A model generated the notes under the pieces. The model was not told the DNA's origin, did no database searches, and saw only the letters and a list, made by a program, of their open reading frames with translations. DNA of 64,000 bases from Flavobacterium sp. WC2421 (GTDB lineage Bacteria; Bacteroidota; Bacteroidia; Flavobacteriales; Flavobacteriaceae), in contig NZ_CP162004.1 in NCBI RefSeq assembly GCF_040822115.1, forward strand, positions 3,395,001 to 3,459,000, given 5' to 3'. The position numbers and the translations under genes were made by a program. Shown here in pieces: positions 63,346-64,000 of the stretch. How positions within the stretch are numbered: the first letter of the stretch is position 1; each line of letters opens with the position of its first letter.

Positions 63346-63428
63346 AATTAAAAGATTTAATAATTTAAGTATTTAAAGATTACTCGAAATGAGCTTTTTT
63401 CAATCTTTAAATCTTTCAATTTTCAATA
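63346..63428. repeat. 7-nt-periodic hairpin between trpE and trpG
   Basis: AATTTAAGTATTTAAAGATT (63362-63381) is largely complementary to AATCTTTAAATCTTTCAATT (63402-63421), 16 of 20 positions. Units repeat at 7-nt steps. It separates the two subunit genes inside the trp operon. Confidence 0.55.
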
Positions 63429-63433
63429 AAAAA

Positions 63434-63997
63434 ATGAAAATACTAGTTATAGATAATTACGATAGTTTCACATACAATCTGGTACATTACCTAGAGGATT
63501 TAAACTGTGAAGTGACAGTATATAGAAACGATGAATTTGATATAGATGAAATAGCGCGTTTTGATAAAATACTACTTTCTCCAGGTCCTGGAATTCCAGA
63601 TGAAGCAGGATTATTGAAAGCTGTAATTCAAAAATACGGTCCTACCAAAAGTATCTTTGGAGTATGTCTTGGTCAACAAGCCATTGGTGAAGTATATGGA
63701 GGAACGCTTTCTAATCTAGACAAAGTGTATCATGGTATAGCTACCAATGTAAAAACCGTTGTCGACGATGAACTTTTATTTGAAGGATTAGGTAACGAAT
63801 TTGAAGTAGGACGCTACCATTCTTGGGTGGTTGATGCCAGTTTACCCGATGTACTTGAAGCTACTTCATTCGACGAAAATGGACAAGTAATGTCGTTGCG
63901 TCACAGAACCTATGATGTACGCGGTGTACAATTTCATCCCGAAAGTGTTCTGACACCAAACGGGAAAAAAATGCTAGAGAATTGGGTTAAAGCATAA
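63434..63997 (+). CDS. trpG: Anthranilate synthase component II (glutamine amidotransferase)
   Basis: The proper start is ATG 63434 (MKILVIDNYDSFTYNL), giving 187 residues; the longer frame from 63389 runs through the hairpin repeat. It is a class I glutamine amidotransferase: oxyanion motif LLSPGPGIP, nucleophile Cys78 in FGVCLGQQAIGE and the His-Glu pair in VQFHPESVL. It supplies ammonia to TrpE. The sequence could also serve in aminodeoxychorismate synthase, but the position after trpE settles the main role. The rest of the trp operon presumably continues beyond the window. Confidence 0.95.
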   Translation: MKILVIDNYDSFTYNLVHYLEDLNCEVTVYRNDEFDIDEIARFDKILLSPGPGIPDEAGLLKAVIQKYGPTKSIFGVCLGQQAIGEVYGGTLSNLDKVYHGIATNVKTVVDDELLFEGLGNEFEVGRYHSWVVDASLPDVLEATSFDENGQVMSLRHRTYDVRGVQFHPESVLTPNGKKMLENWVKA

Positions 63998-64000
63998 TGT

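Overview
The window is from a low-GC, gene-dense chromosome of a Flavobacterium-like member of the Bacteroidota. Evidence: the flavobacterial -7 promoter box TAnnTTTG recurs upstream of many genes, Shine-Dalgarno sequences are weak, signal peptides often end in 'AQ' or a lipoprotein Cys, and several families typical of the group are present (SusC-like beta-barrel with CarboxypepD_reg domain, DUF6268, DUF6132, short MenE, flavobacterial M1 peptidase). I see no rRNA, tRNA, CRISPR array, prophage or complete insertion sequence.

Layout. 1-18 kb is mostly housekeeping: the 3' end of aconitase, outer-membrane phospholipase A, lpxD, an acyl-CoA carboxylase beta subunit, an S41 peptidase, a CPBP protease-menE operon, an ArsC-family reductase, a TonB-dependent receptor, fumC, a saccharopine-dehydrogenase-like enzyme and a class C serine hydrolase. 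The tmRNA gene lies at 18.13 kb. 18.5-26 kb holds OsmC, an EamA exporter, envelope proteins, an M1 metallopeptidase and a GapN-type dehydrogenase.

26-35.5 kb is a sulfide/persulfide island: rhodanese, Crp/Fnr regulator, TSUP exporter, SQR-like flavoprotein, cytochrome bd oxidase, persulfide dioxygenase-rhodanese fusion, DUF2892, a thiol-methyltransferase-like enzyme fused to an HMA domain, thioredoxin and DUF6132. Three promoters here, and a fourth at 49.4 kb in front of an RND efflux operon (49.4-55.9 kb), carry the same palindrome GTRAY-N4-GTYAC. In all four the palindrome centre is exactly 36.5 bp upstream of the last base of the -7 box. This looks like one activator-controlled regulon, probably that of the local Crp/Fnr protein.

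35.5-42.5 kb is a TetR-controlled TolC-HlyD-ABC export operon with two ATPases and two permeases. 42.5-49.3 kb is one 2252-residue cytoplasmic hybrid histidine kinase with about 13 PAS domains and a GAF domain, divergent from the RND operon. 56-57.5 kb is a toxin-antitoxin pair (MqsR-like toxin, HTH-Panacea antitoxin) with an operator palindrome, followed by an HxlR regulator remnant. 57.9-61.6 kb holds an AlkC-like DNA repair protein, a GNAT enzyme and a MarR-nitroreductase-YceI operon. The window ends in the trp operon: a leader peptide with three consecutive Trp codons, a 12-bp-stem attenuator, trpE and trpG.

Two kinds of unexplained intergenic structure recur: a palindromic element with a conserved frame and a variable but self-complementary inner stem (three copies), and degenerate 7-nt-periodic stretches, several forming hairpins, inside the transport operons and between trpE and trpG.
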